Part shown: positions 8,244-16,945 of the stretch, in pieces
Layout of the letters: each line of letters opens with the position of its first letter
How positions within the stretch are numbered: position 1 is the first letter of the stretch
DNA from: Micromonospora sp. KC213
Lineage (GTDB): Bacteria > Actinomycetota > Actinomycetes > Mycobacteriales > Micromonosporaceae
NCBI RefSeq assembly: GCF_004348325.1
Contig: NZ_SMKF01000002.1
Location: 81,888 to 145,887 of the forward strand
Length of the DNA stretch: 64,000 nt
Direction: 5' to 3'
Notes under the pieces: generated by a model
Database searches by the model: none
Told to the model about the DNA's origin: nothing
The model's input: only the letters and a program-made list of their open reading frames with translations
Position numbers and translations under genes: made by a program

Positions 8244-9251
8244 TTGAAACCCGTCCTGCAATGGTCTGCAATGGCCGGCCTCGCGCTCGCGCTGGTCGTG
8301 ACCGCTGCGCCCGCCGCCCAGGCGGCGCCCTCCGGAAGCGACCGGAACGGCAACACCACCACCGTCGCCCGCACCAGTGACGGTCGCGCGATCACCAGCG
8401 AGGCGGTCGCCAAGGAGGTCGCCGCCTACTGGACGCCGGAGCGGATGGCGAAGGCCGTGGACCTGACCTTCGCGAGGCCCGCGGGCTCCGCGCAGTCGCA
8501 GAACCGTGCGCCGAAGCCCGACGGTAAAGCGGGTGCGGTCGCGCCCATGGCGTCGCGCCTGGCCAGCAACGACGACCTCCGGGTCCAGCTCAACGAGTCG
8601 CAGACCGTCGGCAAGGTGTACTTCAACACCCCCGGTGGCGGTCTCGCCTCCTGCTCGGCCAGCACCGTCGCCAGCGGCAAGCGGCGACTGGTCATGACCG
8701 CTGGTCACTGCGTGCACCAGGGGCGCGGCGGTCAGTGGTACACGAACTGGCAGTTCGTCCCCCGGTACCGCAACGGGTCCCGGCCGTTCGGCACGTTCGT
8801 GGCCTACAGCCTCGCGACCCGTACCGCATGGGCCAGCAGTGGCAGCTTCGACGAGGACATGGGTATCGCCATCATGAACAACGGCGGTATCTACGGTGCG
8901 AAGGTGGTCGAGACGGTCGGCGGCAACGGCCTGCGCTGGAACTACGGCTACAACGTCTACGTCACCGCGCTCGGCTACCCGTCCAACCTGGGCGGCGGCG
9001 AGAGCCAGTACTACTGCCAGGGCAACACCTGGCACGCCGGCGGTCAGCAGATCCGGATGTACTGCAACATGACCTACGGATCCAGCGGCGGCCCCTGGCT
9101 GCAGGAATACAACGACCAGACCGGTTACGGGTACATCAACAGCGTCGTGAGCCACGGTGACAACCCGGGCAACGGACAGTTCGACGGCCCGTACTTCGAC
9201 AACGACATCAAGAGCCTCTACGACTACGCGGAAAGCATCTCCCCCGCGTAA
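8244..9251 (+). CDS. Secreted trypsin-like serine protease
   Basis: 335 residues beginning at TTG 8244, with AAGGGGG 6 nt upstream. Signal peptide about 1-28 (AAPAAQAAPS), then a pro-region of about 90 residues. The chymotrypsin-fold catalytic triad is visible: H155 in VMTAGHCVH, D205 in DEDMGIAIM and S281 in TYGSSGGPW. The cysteine pair around the histidine loop (SCSAST...GHC) is present. The sequence fits the actinobacterial trypsin-like peptidase group exported as a zymogen. It is monocistronic, with a long AT-rich leader and a strong hairpin after it. Specificity cannot be told. Confidence 0.9.
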   Translation: MKPVLQWSAMAGLALALVVTAAPAAQAAPSGSDRNGNTTTVARTSDGRAITSEAVAKEVAAYWTPERMAKAVDLTFARPAGSAQSQNRAPKPDGKAGAVAPMASRLASNDDLRVQLNESQTVGKVYFNTPGGGLASCSASTVASGKRRLVMTAGHCVHQGRGGQWYTNWQFVPRYRNGSRPFGTFVAYSLATRTAWASSGSFDEDMGIAIMNNGGIYGAKVVETVGGNGLRWNYGYNVYVTALGYPSNLGGGESQYYCQGNTWHAGGQQIRMYCNMTYGSSGGPWLQEYNDQTGYGYINSVVSHGDNPGNGQFDGPYFDNDIKSLYDYAESISPA

Positions 9252-9266
9252 GCAAAACCGTGCGAA

Positions 9267-9295
9267 GGAAGCCCCGGCCCATGGTCGGGGCTTCC
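9267..9295 (+). terminator. Terminator of the protease gene
   Basis: 10-bp perfect stem GGAAGCCCCG/CGGGGCTTCC (9267-9276, 9286-9295) with a 9-nt loop, 15 nt past the stop codon. Confidence 0.8.
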
Positions 9296-9473
9296 CGCGT
9301 CCGGGCATCTCCCCGACGGGAAACCTGATTCACTCTCACCTCTCCGGAGGCTTTCCGGGCGGGCCGACGCCGCCTCAGGTCAGCACCGCGTTTGTTTCCC
9401 GTACAGTTCCTCGTCGGTGACGAGTTACCGACGCAGTTGCGGCGCAGGGTCCGCCGTCGCGGACGCGGTCGGT

Positions 9474-10376
9474 TCAGCGGAGCCAGGGAACGGAACGGTC
9501 GAGCAGCCCTCGCCGTGTGAGTTCCCGACGCAGCGGGATCTCCTCGTCGACGTACCCGTCCCACCCGACGCCCCAGTAGTTCGCGGTGTGCGTACCGTCG
9601 CCGAGCAACTGGCGTTGCAGCGGCGACCGCCGGGCCCACCACGGGCCGTCCCGGTCGACCGACATCTCGTCCAGCGGCCGGATCCAGCGGTAGGTGTACC
9701 CGATGAAGAGCATCTTCCGGCTGATCGAGGAGAGGTTGGTCGACCGGGAGTGCCAGAGCCGGCGGTCGAAGACGAAGGCGTCGCCGGGGTTCGCGATGAT
9801 CTCGACCGTGCCGTGCGGATCCGGGTGCGGCAGCGAGGCGGGCCGCTCCAGGCTGTTCCGCAGGTGGCTGCCGGGGATCACCTTGGTCGCGCCGCGGCCG
9901 GTCGTCGAGAGGTCCGAGAGCAGGTACGCGACCTTCAGGGAGAACATCGGCCGGGGTGACCCGTCCAGCGTCTCCGGATCCGAGTTCTGCCGGTAGCCGT
10001 CCTGGTGCCAGCCCCAGTACGGTCGCTCCGGCTCCCGGGCCGGCGGCGTGACGTCCAGGTGGTTGTGGTGGGTGTAGATGTTCCAGCCGAGCAGCCCCCA
10101 AACGTAGGGGAAGGTGGTCGGATGGACGAGCAGGTCGGCGAAGAGCTCGTCCCGATCCAGAAAGCCCAGCAGGTGAACGGTGCCGTCCTCGGTGGACCGC
10201 CCGGCCGAGACCTCCTCCGCGTGGACCCGGTCGACGGCTGCCTCCAGCCGCTGCCGGTGGCCGTCGGTGAGCACGTTACGCAGCAGCAGGAAGCCCTGGT
10301 CATGGAACTCCTTGCGGTCCACCTCACTGATTGGCTCGAACCCCGTCCGCTGCGGGTACTCGGTCGTCAACTCCAT
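9474..10376 (-). CDS. Phytanoyl-CoA dioxygenase (PhyH) family protein
   Basis: 300 residues from the ATG at 10376 (MELTTEYPQRTGFEPIS), preceded by GGGTGGGGCGAG. The fold is a 2-oxoglutarate/Fe(II) oxygenase. The N-terminal FHDQGFLLLRNVLTDGHRQR is typical of PhyH. The iron ligands are the HxD pair in WGWHQDGYR and the distal histidine in RRLWHSRSTN, with RGATKVIPGSHLR between them. Such enzymes hydroxylate many small molecules, including natural products and compatible solutes such as ectoine. The substrate is not evident, and there is no biosynthetic cluster around it. It is transcribed towards the protease gene. Confidence 0.85.
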   Translation of the reverse strand: MELTTEYPQRTGFEPISEVDRKEFHDQGFLLLRNVLTDGHRQRLEAAVDRVHAEEVSAGRSTEDGTVHLLGFLDRDELFADLLVHPTTFPYVWGLLGWNIYTHHNHLDVTPPAREPERPYWGWHQDGYRQNSDPETLDGSPRPMFSLKVAYLLSDLSTTGRGATKVIPGSHLRNSLERPASLPHPDPHGTVEIIANPGDAFVFDRRLWHSRSTNLSSISRKMLFIGYTYRWIRPLDEMSVDRDGPWWARRSPLQRQLLGDGTHTANYWGVGWDGYVDEEIPLRRELTRRGLLDRSVPWLR

Positions 10377-10467
10377 CTCGCCCCACCCTTCTCCCCGTTC
10401 GGTGGCGCTGAAGCTATTCACCGGCCGTGAAGAAGCTGTCAAGAACATGTGCGGATGGCGTGCGAAC

Positions 10468-12165
10468 TCAGCGGGGTTCGGAAAGCAGCGGTAGCTGGAT
10501 CTCGAACGTCGTGCCGACCCCGAGTTCGCTGGCGACCGAGATGCCACCGCCGTGGTCGGCCACGATCTGCCGGACGATCGCGAGTCCCAGACCGCTGCCA
10601 CCGGTGCTCCGGCCCCGCGCCCCGTCGGCCCGCCAGAACCGGTCGAAGACGTACGGCAGGTGTTCGGGCGTGATGCCGGTGCCGGTGTCGGCCACGGTGA
10701 TCGTCGCCCGCGTTCCGGCCCGGGCGGCGGTCAGGGTCACCGAGCCACCGGCGGTCGCCCGCAGAGCGTTGGTGACGAGGTTCCCCAACACCTGCCGCAG
10801 CCGGTCCGGGTCGGCGTGCACGGGGATCGGGCCGGCGGCCGACGCCAGCAGGAGCACCCCGGCGGCGTCGGCGACCGCCTGGTGGGCGATCCGGCAGGTC
10901 TCCAGCAGTTCGGCGAGGTCCACCACCGAGTGGTGGTAGACCAGGGCGCCCGCCTCGGCCAGAGCCAGATCCTGCAGGTCGTCCACGATCCGTTGCTGGA
11001 GCACCGCCTCCTCGTGCAGGGAGGCGAACAGCGCCGGGTCCGGGTCCACCACCCCGTCCTTGAGCGCCTCCAGGTATCCCCGAACGTTGGCCAGCGGGGT
11101 ACGCAGCTCGTGCGCCACGTCCGCGATCAGCCGGCGCTGCCGCTCCTCACCCTGTTGCAGCGAATCAGCCATCCGGTTGAAGGAGCGGGCGAGCACGGCC
11201 AGTTCGTCCTGGCCCACCACGGGCACGCGCTCGGTCAGGTCACCGGCCCCGAGCCGCCGGGAGGCGCCGGTGAGCGCCTCGATCGGACGCAGCACCCGTC
11301 GGCTGACCAACAGTGAACCCGCGATCGCCAGCACCGCGACCAGGCCGGTGGCGACCAACGCCGGCCCCACCGCCAGCGAACCGGTCGCCGCCTCGCCACG
11401 CGTACCGATGTAGACCTCCAGGGTCGGCGGGCCGAAGTCGGCGACGCGGCGGCTGAACGCCTGCCGGAGGCAGCGCGTGACCACCTCGCCGTCGGCAGGC
11501 ACCGATTGGGTCCGGTCGGTTGCCGGGGTGCCCAAAACGGCCTCGTCCGCCGGGTCGGCGCATGCTGACACCGTCTCCAGGTCACGGCGGCGTGCGGCGT
11601 CCGACGATGCCGGTGCCGCGCAGTCGGCCGCTGCCCCGGGACCGTCGACCGGGTTGGCCGAGTACCGGGGCACGCCGTACGGGCCGCCGGCCACGAAGAC
11701 CTGCGCGCCCAGGCGGGTGAGGCAGGCGGCGATGGAGATGCCCTGTCGGTAGCGGTCGATCTGGGCGGTGACCACGGAGACGGCGCCGGGCAGCAGTTGG
11801 GTCTCCGGCAACTCCAGCACGGGGCGGGGGTTGACCGAGATCGGCGGTCCGGTCACGTCGCGGGCTGCCCGTCCCAGCAGGTGGTCGGTGTCCACCACCA
11901 CCTCACCGCCCTCGGTGACCAGTCGGATCCGCTGCCCGGTTCGATCGTGCAGTTGGCTCACGGCCGCTGCGACGCCCTCCCAGGTGCCGTGCTGCACGCC
12001 GTACTCGCGGACGGTCCTGGTGATCAGCGCGGCGGTGTTCTGGTCGGCCGTCACCGACTCGGTGAGCTGCCGCGACGCCTGCCGCAAAACCAGCCACGCG
12101 GTCGCGGCGGTGGCGGTCACCGCCACCAGCGCCACCAGCGCGAGCACCCGGAGGCGGAAACTCAT
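10468..12165 (-). CDS. Two-component sensor histidine kinase
   Basis: 565 residues starting at ATG 12165, overlapping the response-regulator stop as ATGA. N-terminal membrane helix (LVALVAVTATAATAWLVL), a long extracellular sensor of about 250 residues with several cysteines, a second helix (VATGLVAVLAIAGSLLV), then HAMP (RRVLRPIEALTGASRRLGAG). The phospho-acceptor histidine is H352 in DVAHELRTPLANVRG. The HATPase shows the N box (LGNLVTNALRA), G1 (DTGTGI) and G2 (GSGLGLAI). It is translationally coupled to its OmpR-type partner. The cysteine-rich extracytoplasmic sensor may be disulphide-bonded. The signal is unknown. Confidence 0.92.
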   Translation of the reverse strand: MSFRLRVLALVALVAVTATAATAWLVLRQASRQLTESVTADQNTAALITRTVREYGVQHGTWEGVAAAVSQLHDRTGQRIRLVTEGGEVVVDTDHLLGRAARDVTGPPISVNPRPVLELPETQLLPGAVSVVTAQIDRYRQGISIAACLTRLGAQVFVAGGPYGVPRYSANPVDGPGAAADCAAPASSDAARRRDLETVSACADPADEAVLGTPATDRTQSVPADGEVVTRCLRQAFSRRVADFGPPTLEVYIGTRGEAATGSLAVGPALVATGLVAVLAIAGSLLVSRRVLRPIEALTGASRRLGAGDLTERVPVVGQDELAVLARSFNRMADSLQQGEERQRRLIADVAHELRTPLANVRGYLEALKDGVVDPDPALFASLHEEAVLQQRIVDDLQDLALAEAGALVYHHSVVDLAELLETCRIAHQAVADAAGVLLLASAAGPIPVHADPDRLRQVLGNLVTNALRATAGGSVTLTAARAGTRATITVADTGTGITPEHLPYVFDRFWRADGARGRSTGGSGLGLAIVRQIVADHGGGISVASELGVGTTFEIQLPLLSEPR

Positions 12166-12860
12166 CGGGACAAAACCTGCTCGGCCAGCCGGTATCCGCG
12201 TCCGTAGACGGTTTGCACGTACCGGGGGCGGGTGACATCCGCCTCGATCTTGCGGCGCAGGTTCATCACGTGCGCGTCCACCGTGCGTTCCAGGACGAAG
12301 TGGTCGAACCCGAAGGCCTTGTCGATGATCTGGGCCCGGGTGAAGACCCGCCCGGGATTCGCGGCGAGCACCTCGAGAATGCCGAACTCCTTGGCCGTCA
12401 GCACCACCGGCCGGCCAGCCACCCGTACCTCGAACCGGCCCGGGTCGACCTCCAGATCGCCCACGGTGAGCACCTTCCGGTCGCCCGCGCCGACCGTGCC
12501 GGCGCGCCGCAGCAGCGCCCGCACCCGGGCCACCAACTCGCGCGGGCTGTACGGCTTGGTGACGTAGTCGTCGGCTCCGCTGTCCAGGCCGAGCAGGACA
12601 TCGTCCTCGGTGGTCCGGGCGGTGAGCAGCAGGATCGGCAGGTCGGACCCGGCCCGCAGCGTCCGGCACACGTCCAGCCCGTTGGTCCCGGGCATCATGA
12701 TGTCGAGTACGACCAGGTCGGGTCGGTGGGCCTGGCACTGTTCGAGTGCGGAACGGCCGTCGCCGGCGACCAGCGTGCGGTTTCCTTCCCGCTCCAGGTA
12801 GAGCTGGATCAGACGGGCCTGCTTCGGATCGTCCTCGGCAATCAGGATCCGGGCGTTCAT
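12162..12860 (-). CDS. OmpR-family response regulator
   Basis: 232 residues. Receiver domain with acidic pocket ED/D (residues 9-11), phospho-acceptor D53 in VVLDIMMPG, T in LLLTAR and K in VTKPYSPREL. The C-terminal winged helix has LTAKEFGILEVLAANPGRVF and a VDAHVMNLRRKIE recognition region. First gene of the operon with the kinase; their reading frames overlap by 4 nt. It is divergent from the AMIN-like secreted protein at 13085, across 224 bp that must hold both promoters, so that gene is a plausible target. Confidence 0.95.
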   Translation of the reverse strand: MNARILIAEDDPKQARLIQLYLEREGNRTLVAGDGRSALEQCQAHRPDLVVLDIMMPGTNGLDVCRTLRAGSDLPILLLTARTTEDDVLLGLDSGADDYVTKPYSPRELVARVRALLRRAGTVGAGDRKVLTVGDLEVDPGRFEVRVAGRPVVLTAKEFGILEVLAANPGRVFTRAQIIDKAFGFDHFVLERTVDAHVMNLRRKIEADVTRPRYVQTVYGRGYRLAEQVLSR

Positions 12861-13084
12861 GCCTCATTCTGGCCGGCGGGACCACCGCAGCGGTGAAGAA
12901 GTCATGAAGGGTGCCGCACCACACGCCGCGCCGGAACGCCGGGAAACCTCGTGCGGCACGTCCGCCGGCACTGTTACCCGGCTGTTACGCAACGGCGAGG
13001 TCGCTGCCGTGAACCCCCTCCACCGTGGACCCGAGGGCCGGAACGACAGGTGCCGGCACCCACACCGGTCGGAGGAGGAGACAG

Positions 13085-13681
13085 ATGCGGATCAGGAGTG
13101 GACTCACCGTGTTGGCGCTCGTGGCCGCCGGGCTGGTCGCCGGCGCGGCTGCCGGCACGGCCACGCACACCGGCGCGGCGGCGAAGGCGGCGAAGGCGGC
13201 GACCGGGTCGCCGTACTGCGGGATCACCTGGGGCAGCGGGGCGAAGGCGGCCGGCTCGCCGAGCAGCGCCCCACTGATGGAGGTCCGGACGGGCCGGCAC
13301 GACTGCTTCGACCGGGTGGTCTTCGAGTTCGCCGGCCCGGTGAGCGGCTACACCGTCACCTACGGCGAGACATGGACAGAGGGTGAAGGACTGCCGCTGT
13401 CGCCGTACACCGCCGGGGACGAGCTGCTGCGGGTCTCGTTGCAGGCCCCGGCGTACGACGATGGTCACGCCGCCACCGTCCCGTACCGGGTCGGCGAGCA
13501 CGCGGCCAACGTGCTGCGCCACCGGACGCTGCGCGACGTGGTGTTCGGTGGCAGCTTCGAGGGCTACACCACCTTCGCGGTGGGGGTGCGGGCGCGGCTG
13601 CCGTTCCGGGTGGCCGTCCTGTCCGGCCCCGGCGCGCACAGCCGGATCGTGCTCGACGTCGCCCACCAGTGGCAGGAGTGA
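13085..13681 (+). CDS. Exported AMIN-like domain protein
   Basis: 198 residues, starting at ATG 13085 with AGGAGGAGACAG just upstream. Signal sequence or anchor MRIRSGLTVLALVAAGLVAG, then an alanine-rich linker. The body reads YCGITWGSGAKAAG, VRTGRHDCFDRVVFEFAGP, GYTVTYGE, LRVSLQAPAYD and FEGYTTFAVGVRARLPFRV, matching the AMIN-like domain of actinobacterial envelope (lipo)proteins. There is no lipobox, so it is probably secreted. It lies between two two-component systems and ends at a strong hairpin. The AMIN-like assignment is from sequence memory; the role in the wall is inference. Confidence 0.7.
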   Translation: MRIRSGLTVLALVAAGLVAGAAAGTATHTGAAAKAAKAATGSPYCGITWGSGAKAAGSPSSAPLMEVRTGRHDCFDRVVFEFAGPVSGYTVTYGETWTEGEGLPLSPYTAGDELLRVSLQAPAYDDGHAATVPYRVGEHAANVLRHRTLRDVVFGGSFEGYTTFAVGVRARLPFRVAVLSGPGAHSRIVLDVAHQWQE

Positions 13682-13686
13682 CAACG

Positions 13687-13714
13687 GGCGGGCCCGGCGT
13701 CGTCCGGGCCCGCC
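13687..13714 (+). terminator. Terminator after the AMIN-like gene
   Basis: Perfect 11-bp stem GGCGGGCCCGG/CCGGGCCCGCC with loop CGTCGT, 5 nt after the stop codon; it insulates the gene from the downstream two-component operon. Confidence 0.8.
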
Positions 13715-13768
13715 ACACCAGCCGTTTCGGCAGGTCAGCAGGGCCTCCAACGGGGCTACGCTCACCGC

Positions 13769-14449
13769 ATGGAAGGCCGGATGCTCATCGTCGAGGACGA
13801 CGCCTCCATCCGTGAGGTCACCGCCCTCGGCCTGCGCCGTGCCGGCTTCCGGGTCGACACCGCCGTCGACGGCCGGTCCGGGCTGACCACGTGGCGGGCC
13901 CGACCGGCCGACCTGATCGTCCTGGACGTGATGCTGCCGGGTCTGGACGGGTTCGAGGTGTGCCGGGAGATCCGGCGGACCAGCCGGGTGCCGATCCTCA
14001 TGCTGACCGCCCGGACGGACACCATCGACGTGGTCGTCGGGCTCGAGTGCGGCGCCGACGACTACCTGCGCAAGCCGTTCGACCTGCCGGAGCTGGTCGC
14101 CCGGGTCCGGTCGGTGCTGCGCCGGGCCACCGACCCGCCGGCACCAACCACCATCGAGGTCGGTGCATTGGAGATCGACCCGGCCAGCTTCGTGGCCCGC
14201 AAGCATGGGCGGGATCTGGCGCTGACCGCCACCGAGTTCCGGCTGCTGCTGGAGCTGGCCCGCCGGCCGGGGCAGGTCTTCACCCGCGAACTGCTGCTGG
14301 AGCGGGTGTGGCAGCACGACTTCCTCGGCGACTCCCGGCTGGTGGACGTGGCGGTGCAGCGCCTGCGCGCCAAGGTCGAGGACGACCCGGCCCATCCCCG
14401 GCTGATCCGGACCGTGCGGGGTGTCGGTTACAAGCTGTCGCCGGCGTGA
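13769..14449 (+). CDS. OmpR-family response regulator (AfsQ1-like operon position)
   Basis: 226 residues. Receiver with DD pocket, phospho-acceptor D53 in LIVLDVMLPG, MLTAR and LRKPFDLPEL; the winged-helix output has LTATEFRLLLELARRPGQVF and a C-terminal VRGVGYKLSPA. The promoter box TACGCT ends 6 nt before the ATG, with no Shine-Dalgarno, so the mRNA is probably leaderless. It heads an operon with a kinase and a GerMN lipoprotein, an arrangement resembling Streptomyces afsQ1-afsQ2-lipoprotein. Orthology to AfsQ1 is not proven, hence no symbol. Confidence 0.95.
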   Translation: MEGRMLIVEDDASIREVTALGLRRAGFRVDTAVDGRSGLTTWRARPADLIVLDVMLPGLDGFEVCREIRRTSRVPILMLTARTDTIDVVVGLECGADDYLRKPFDLPELVARVRSVLRRATDPPAPTTIEVGALEIDPASFVARKHGRDLALTATEFRLLLELARRPGQVFTRELLLERVWQHDFLGDSRLVDVAVQRLRAKVEDDPAHPRLIRTVRGVGYKLSPA

Positions 14450-14461
14450 GGGAGGTGCCCG

Positions 14462-15928
14462 GTGCGTGGGTGGCAGCAGAGCAAAGGGCACCCGACAGCT
14501 GACCCCGTCGTCCCCGGCCGCCTGCGTCGGCGGCTGACCGTGGCGTTCGTGCTGGTCGCCGGGGTCTCCGCCGGGCTGCTCGCCGGCGGGTCGTACGCGC
14601 TGCTGCGGCAGGCCCGGTTCGACGCCTCGGTGCAGCAGTCCGCGGCGGACGCCCGTTACCGGTTGGTGCTCGCCGGGCAGTTCGTGCCCCTCACCGCGCA
14701 GCGCCGCGGTGAGCTGCTGACGAGCTTCGAGGGCAGCGGTCGGCACGTGGTGCTCGTTGACGACGGGACGTACCCGTCGCACCCCGGGTACGCGCCCCCG
14801 CTGGGCGGGACGCTGCGGGCGACCGTGGCAGCCGGGCAGCTCGGCTACCAACGCTCCGCCCCGCAGGCCCGGCCCCGGCTGCTCGTGGTCGGCGGTCGCA
14901 TCCCCGGCTCGACCGCCGAGCTGTACGTGGTCACCGTCGAGGACGACATCGCCGCCGAACTCGACCAGCTCCGCACCGCGCTGCTGGCCGGCTGGGTACT
15001 CGTCGTGCTGCTCGCCGCCGCCGTGGGGCACACCCTCGCGCGCCGCACGTTGGAACCGGTGGGCCGGGCCAGCCGGGCCGCCCGGGCGCTCACCGAAGGG
15101 CTGCTCGCCACCCGGCTGCCGGTCCGGGGCCGGGACGAGTTCAGCGTCTGGGCCGCCTCGTTCAACGAGATGGCCGAGGCGCTCCAAACCAAGATCGAGG
15201 CGCTGTCCCGGGCCCAGGCCCGGGAGCGGCGGTTCACCGCCGACGTGGCGCACGAGCTGCGTACCCCCGTCACCGCTCTGGTGGCCGCGGCCTCGCTGCT
15301 GCGCGACCACCTGGATGACCTGCCCGCCGACGCCCGCCGAACCGGGGAACTGCTGGTCACCGACGTGATTCGGCTTCGTCGGCTGGTGGAGGACCTGATG
15401 GAGATCTCCCGCCTGGACGCCGGCCGGGAACCGCTCGCCGTGACCACGGTCGACGCCGCGGCGCTACTGCGGTCGATCCTGCGGGCGCGGGCCTGGACCG
15501 GGCGGGTGACCGTCGACGTGGCCCGCGTCGCGTTGCGGACCGACCCCCGCCGGCTGGAACGGGTCCTCGGCAACCTACTCGCCAACGCGGTCGAGCACGG
15601 CGGCGGCGTGGTGCGAGCCCGCGCCCACCACGCCGGTCCGGATGTCGTCTTCGAGGTCACCGACGAGGGCCCGGGCATCCCCGCCGAGCACCTGCCCCGG
15701 ATCTTCGACCGCTTCTACAAGGTCGACCCCGCCCGCTCCGGCCCCGGCAGCGGGCTCGGCCTGGCGATCGCCCGGGAGAACGCCCGCCTGCTCGCCGGCC
15801 GGTTGAGCGTGGACAGCACACCCGGCGTCGGCACCCGGTTCCGGCTCGCGCTGCCGGCGGCGGGCCCGCCAACCGCCGCCGGGGAAGCCGGCGGCGAACA
15901 GCCCGGCACACCGGGGGGTGCGCCGTGA
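14462..15928 (+). CDS. Two-component sensor histidine kinase
   Basis: 488 residues from GTG 14462, with GGGAGG 8 nt upstream. Membrane helix (LTVAFVLVAGVSAGLLAGGSY), an extracytoplasmic region of about 135 residues, a second helix (LLAGWVLVVLLAAAVG), HAMP (RRTLEPVGRASRAARAL), then phospho-acceptor H264 in DVAHELRTPVTALV. The ATPase domain shows LGNLLANAVEHG, DEGPGIP and GSGLGLAIA. The C-terminal tail is Gly/Pro-rich. It starts 12 nt after the response-regulator stop and overlaps the downstream lipoprotein start by 4 nt (GTGA), so the three proteins are co-translated. Confidence 0.93.
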   Translation: MRGWQQSKGHPTADPVVPGRLRRRLTVAFVLVAGVSAGLLAGGSYALLRQARFDASVQQSAADARYRLVLAGQFVPLTAQRRGELLTSFEGSGRHVVLVDDGTYPSHPGYAPPLGGTLRATVAAGQLGYQRSAPQARPRLLVVGGRIPGSTAELYVVTVEDDIAAELDQLRTALLAGWVLVVLLAAAVGHTLARRTLEPVGRASRAARALTEGLLATRLPVRGRDEFSVWAASFNEMAEALQTKIEALSRAQARERRFTADVAHELRTPVTALVAAASLLRDHLDDLPADARRTGELLVTDVIRLRRLVEDLMEISRLDAGREPLAVTTVDAAALLRSILRARAWTGRVTVDVARVALRTDPRRLERVLGNLLANAVEHGGGVVRARAHHAGPDVVFEVTDEGPGIPAEHLPRIFDRFYKVDPARSGPGSGLGLAIARENARLLAGRLSVDSTPGVGTRFRLALPAAGPPTAAGEAGGEQPGTPGGAP

Positions 15929-16806
15929 GACGCGCGGCGGTCAGGCTGGGCGTGGTCGTCCTGCTCCTGCTCGGCGGATGCGGGTCGCCCCGGTCGGGCT
16001 CCCTCGGGCCGGCGCCGACTGCGGGCCCGGTCGCCACGCCGAGCGCGCCTACCACCGTCGCGCCGCCGCCGACCAGCGCACCGGCCGGACCGCCGAGCCC
16101 GACCGGGACCAGCACGCCACCGGCCCCCACCGCGCCGCCGACCGGTACGGTCACCGTCGAGCTGTGGTACACCCGGGACGGGCGGATCGTCCCAACCAGG
16201 CGTACCCGTCCGACAATCCTGACCACCTCCCGCCTGGCGCTGGCCGAGCTGGCGGCCGGGCCGACGGCGGTGGAGGCATCCGCCGGTCTGGCCACGCTGG
16301 TGCCCGCCGGCGTCGAGGTCACCCGGATCGCCGACGGGACGGCGGTGCTCGCGGCGGTGCCGACGACCGGCGGACCGGCCGCCGTGCGGCTGCGGGAAGC
16401 GCAGATCGTCTGGACGCTCACCCAGTTCCCCACGGTGCGGCGGGTCCGCTTCGGCGCCGCCGCTCCGGTGGACCGCGCCGACTACGCGGACCTGCTCCCA
16501 CCGATCGTGGTGACCTCTCCCGGCATCGGCGCTCGGGTAGCCGGCCCGGTCACGGTGGCCGGGACGGCGGACGTGTTCGAGGCCACCGTCAGTGTGCGCG
16601 TCCTGGACGCCGCCGGCCGCGAGATCGCCACGACGTTCACCACCGCCACCTGCGGCACTGGCTGCCGGGGCGACTACCGGGTACTGGTGGACTACCGTCT
16701 GGACCGCGAGCAGGTCGGCACAATCGAGGTGTACGAGGTGTCGCCGGTGGACGGGTCGCGGACCAATCTCGTCGCGGTGCCCGTACGGCTCGCCGCCCGC
16801 CCCTGA
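15925..16806 (+). CDS. Lipoprotein with GerMN and Gmad2 domains
   Basis: 293 residues. Signal peptide with lipobox LLLGGC (lipidated C19), then a long Pro/Thr-rich spacer to about residue 75. The GerMN domain follows (TVTVELWYTRDGRIVP, LALAELAAGPTAVEAS, AVRLREAQIVWTLTQFPTVRRVRF). A C-terminal Gmad2 Ig-like domain reads VTSPGIGARVAGPVTVAGTAD and VSVRVLDAAGREI. Lipoproteins of this type sit beside kinase genes in actinomycetes (LpqB, CseA and AfsQ-linked genes) and are thought to modulate the sensor from outside the membrane. The 4-nt overlap with the kinase supports that role here. Confidence 0.85.
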   Translation: MRRAAVRLGVVVLLLLGGCGSPRSGSLGPAPTAGPVATPSAPTTVAPPPTSAPAGPPSPTGTSTPPAPTAPPTGTVTVELWYTRDGRIVPTRRTRPTILTTSRLALAELAAGPTAVEASAGLATLVPAGVEVTRIADGTAVLAAVPTTGGPAAVRLREAQIVWTLTQFPTVRRVRFGAAAPVDRADYADLLPPIVVTSPGIGARVAGPVTVAGTADVFEATVSVRVLDAAGREIATTFTTATCGTGCRGDYRVLVDYRLDREQVGTIEVYEVSPVDGSRTNLVAVPVRLAARP

Positions 16807-16914
16807 CGACACCGACGCGTGAACCCGTCCCCTCCGCCACCGCCCGTTGGTCGCCGCCGGAGCCACCGAGGTCGCCGGACCGACTGACCAGCCACCGCGT
16901 ACCGCCGCTTGCGC

Positions 16915-16928
16915 TGGAAGCGGTTCCA
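16915..16928. promoter_or_regulatory. Inverted repeat within the promoter of the GNAT gene
   Basis: TGGAAGCGGTTCCA: 5-bp arms around GCGG, located just upstream of the leaderless -10 box TACCGT (16934-16939). Possible operator; weak evidence. Confidence 0.3.
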
Positions 16929-16945
16929 ACGCCTACCGTCCGGGC

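Noticed and set aside
12974..15310. A 778-codon open frame on the minus strand
   Set aside because: It is antisense to the AMIN-like gene, response regulator and kinase, all with clear domains. Its sequence is low-complexity Arg/Gly/His-rich, typical of high-GC shadow frames.
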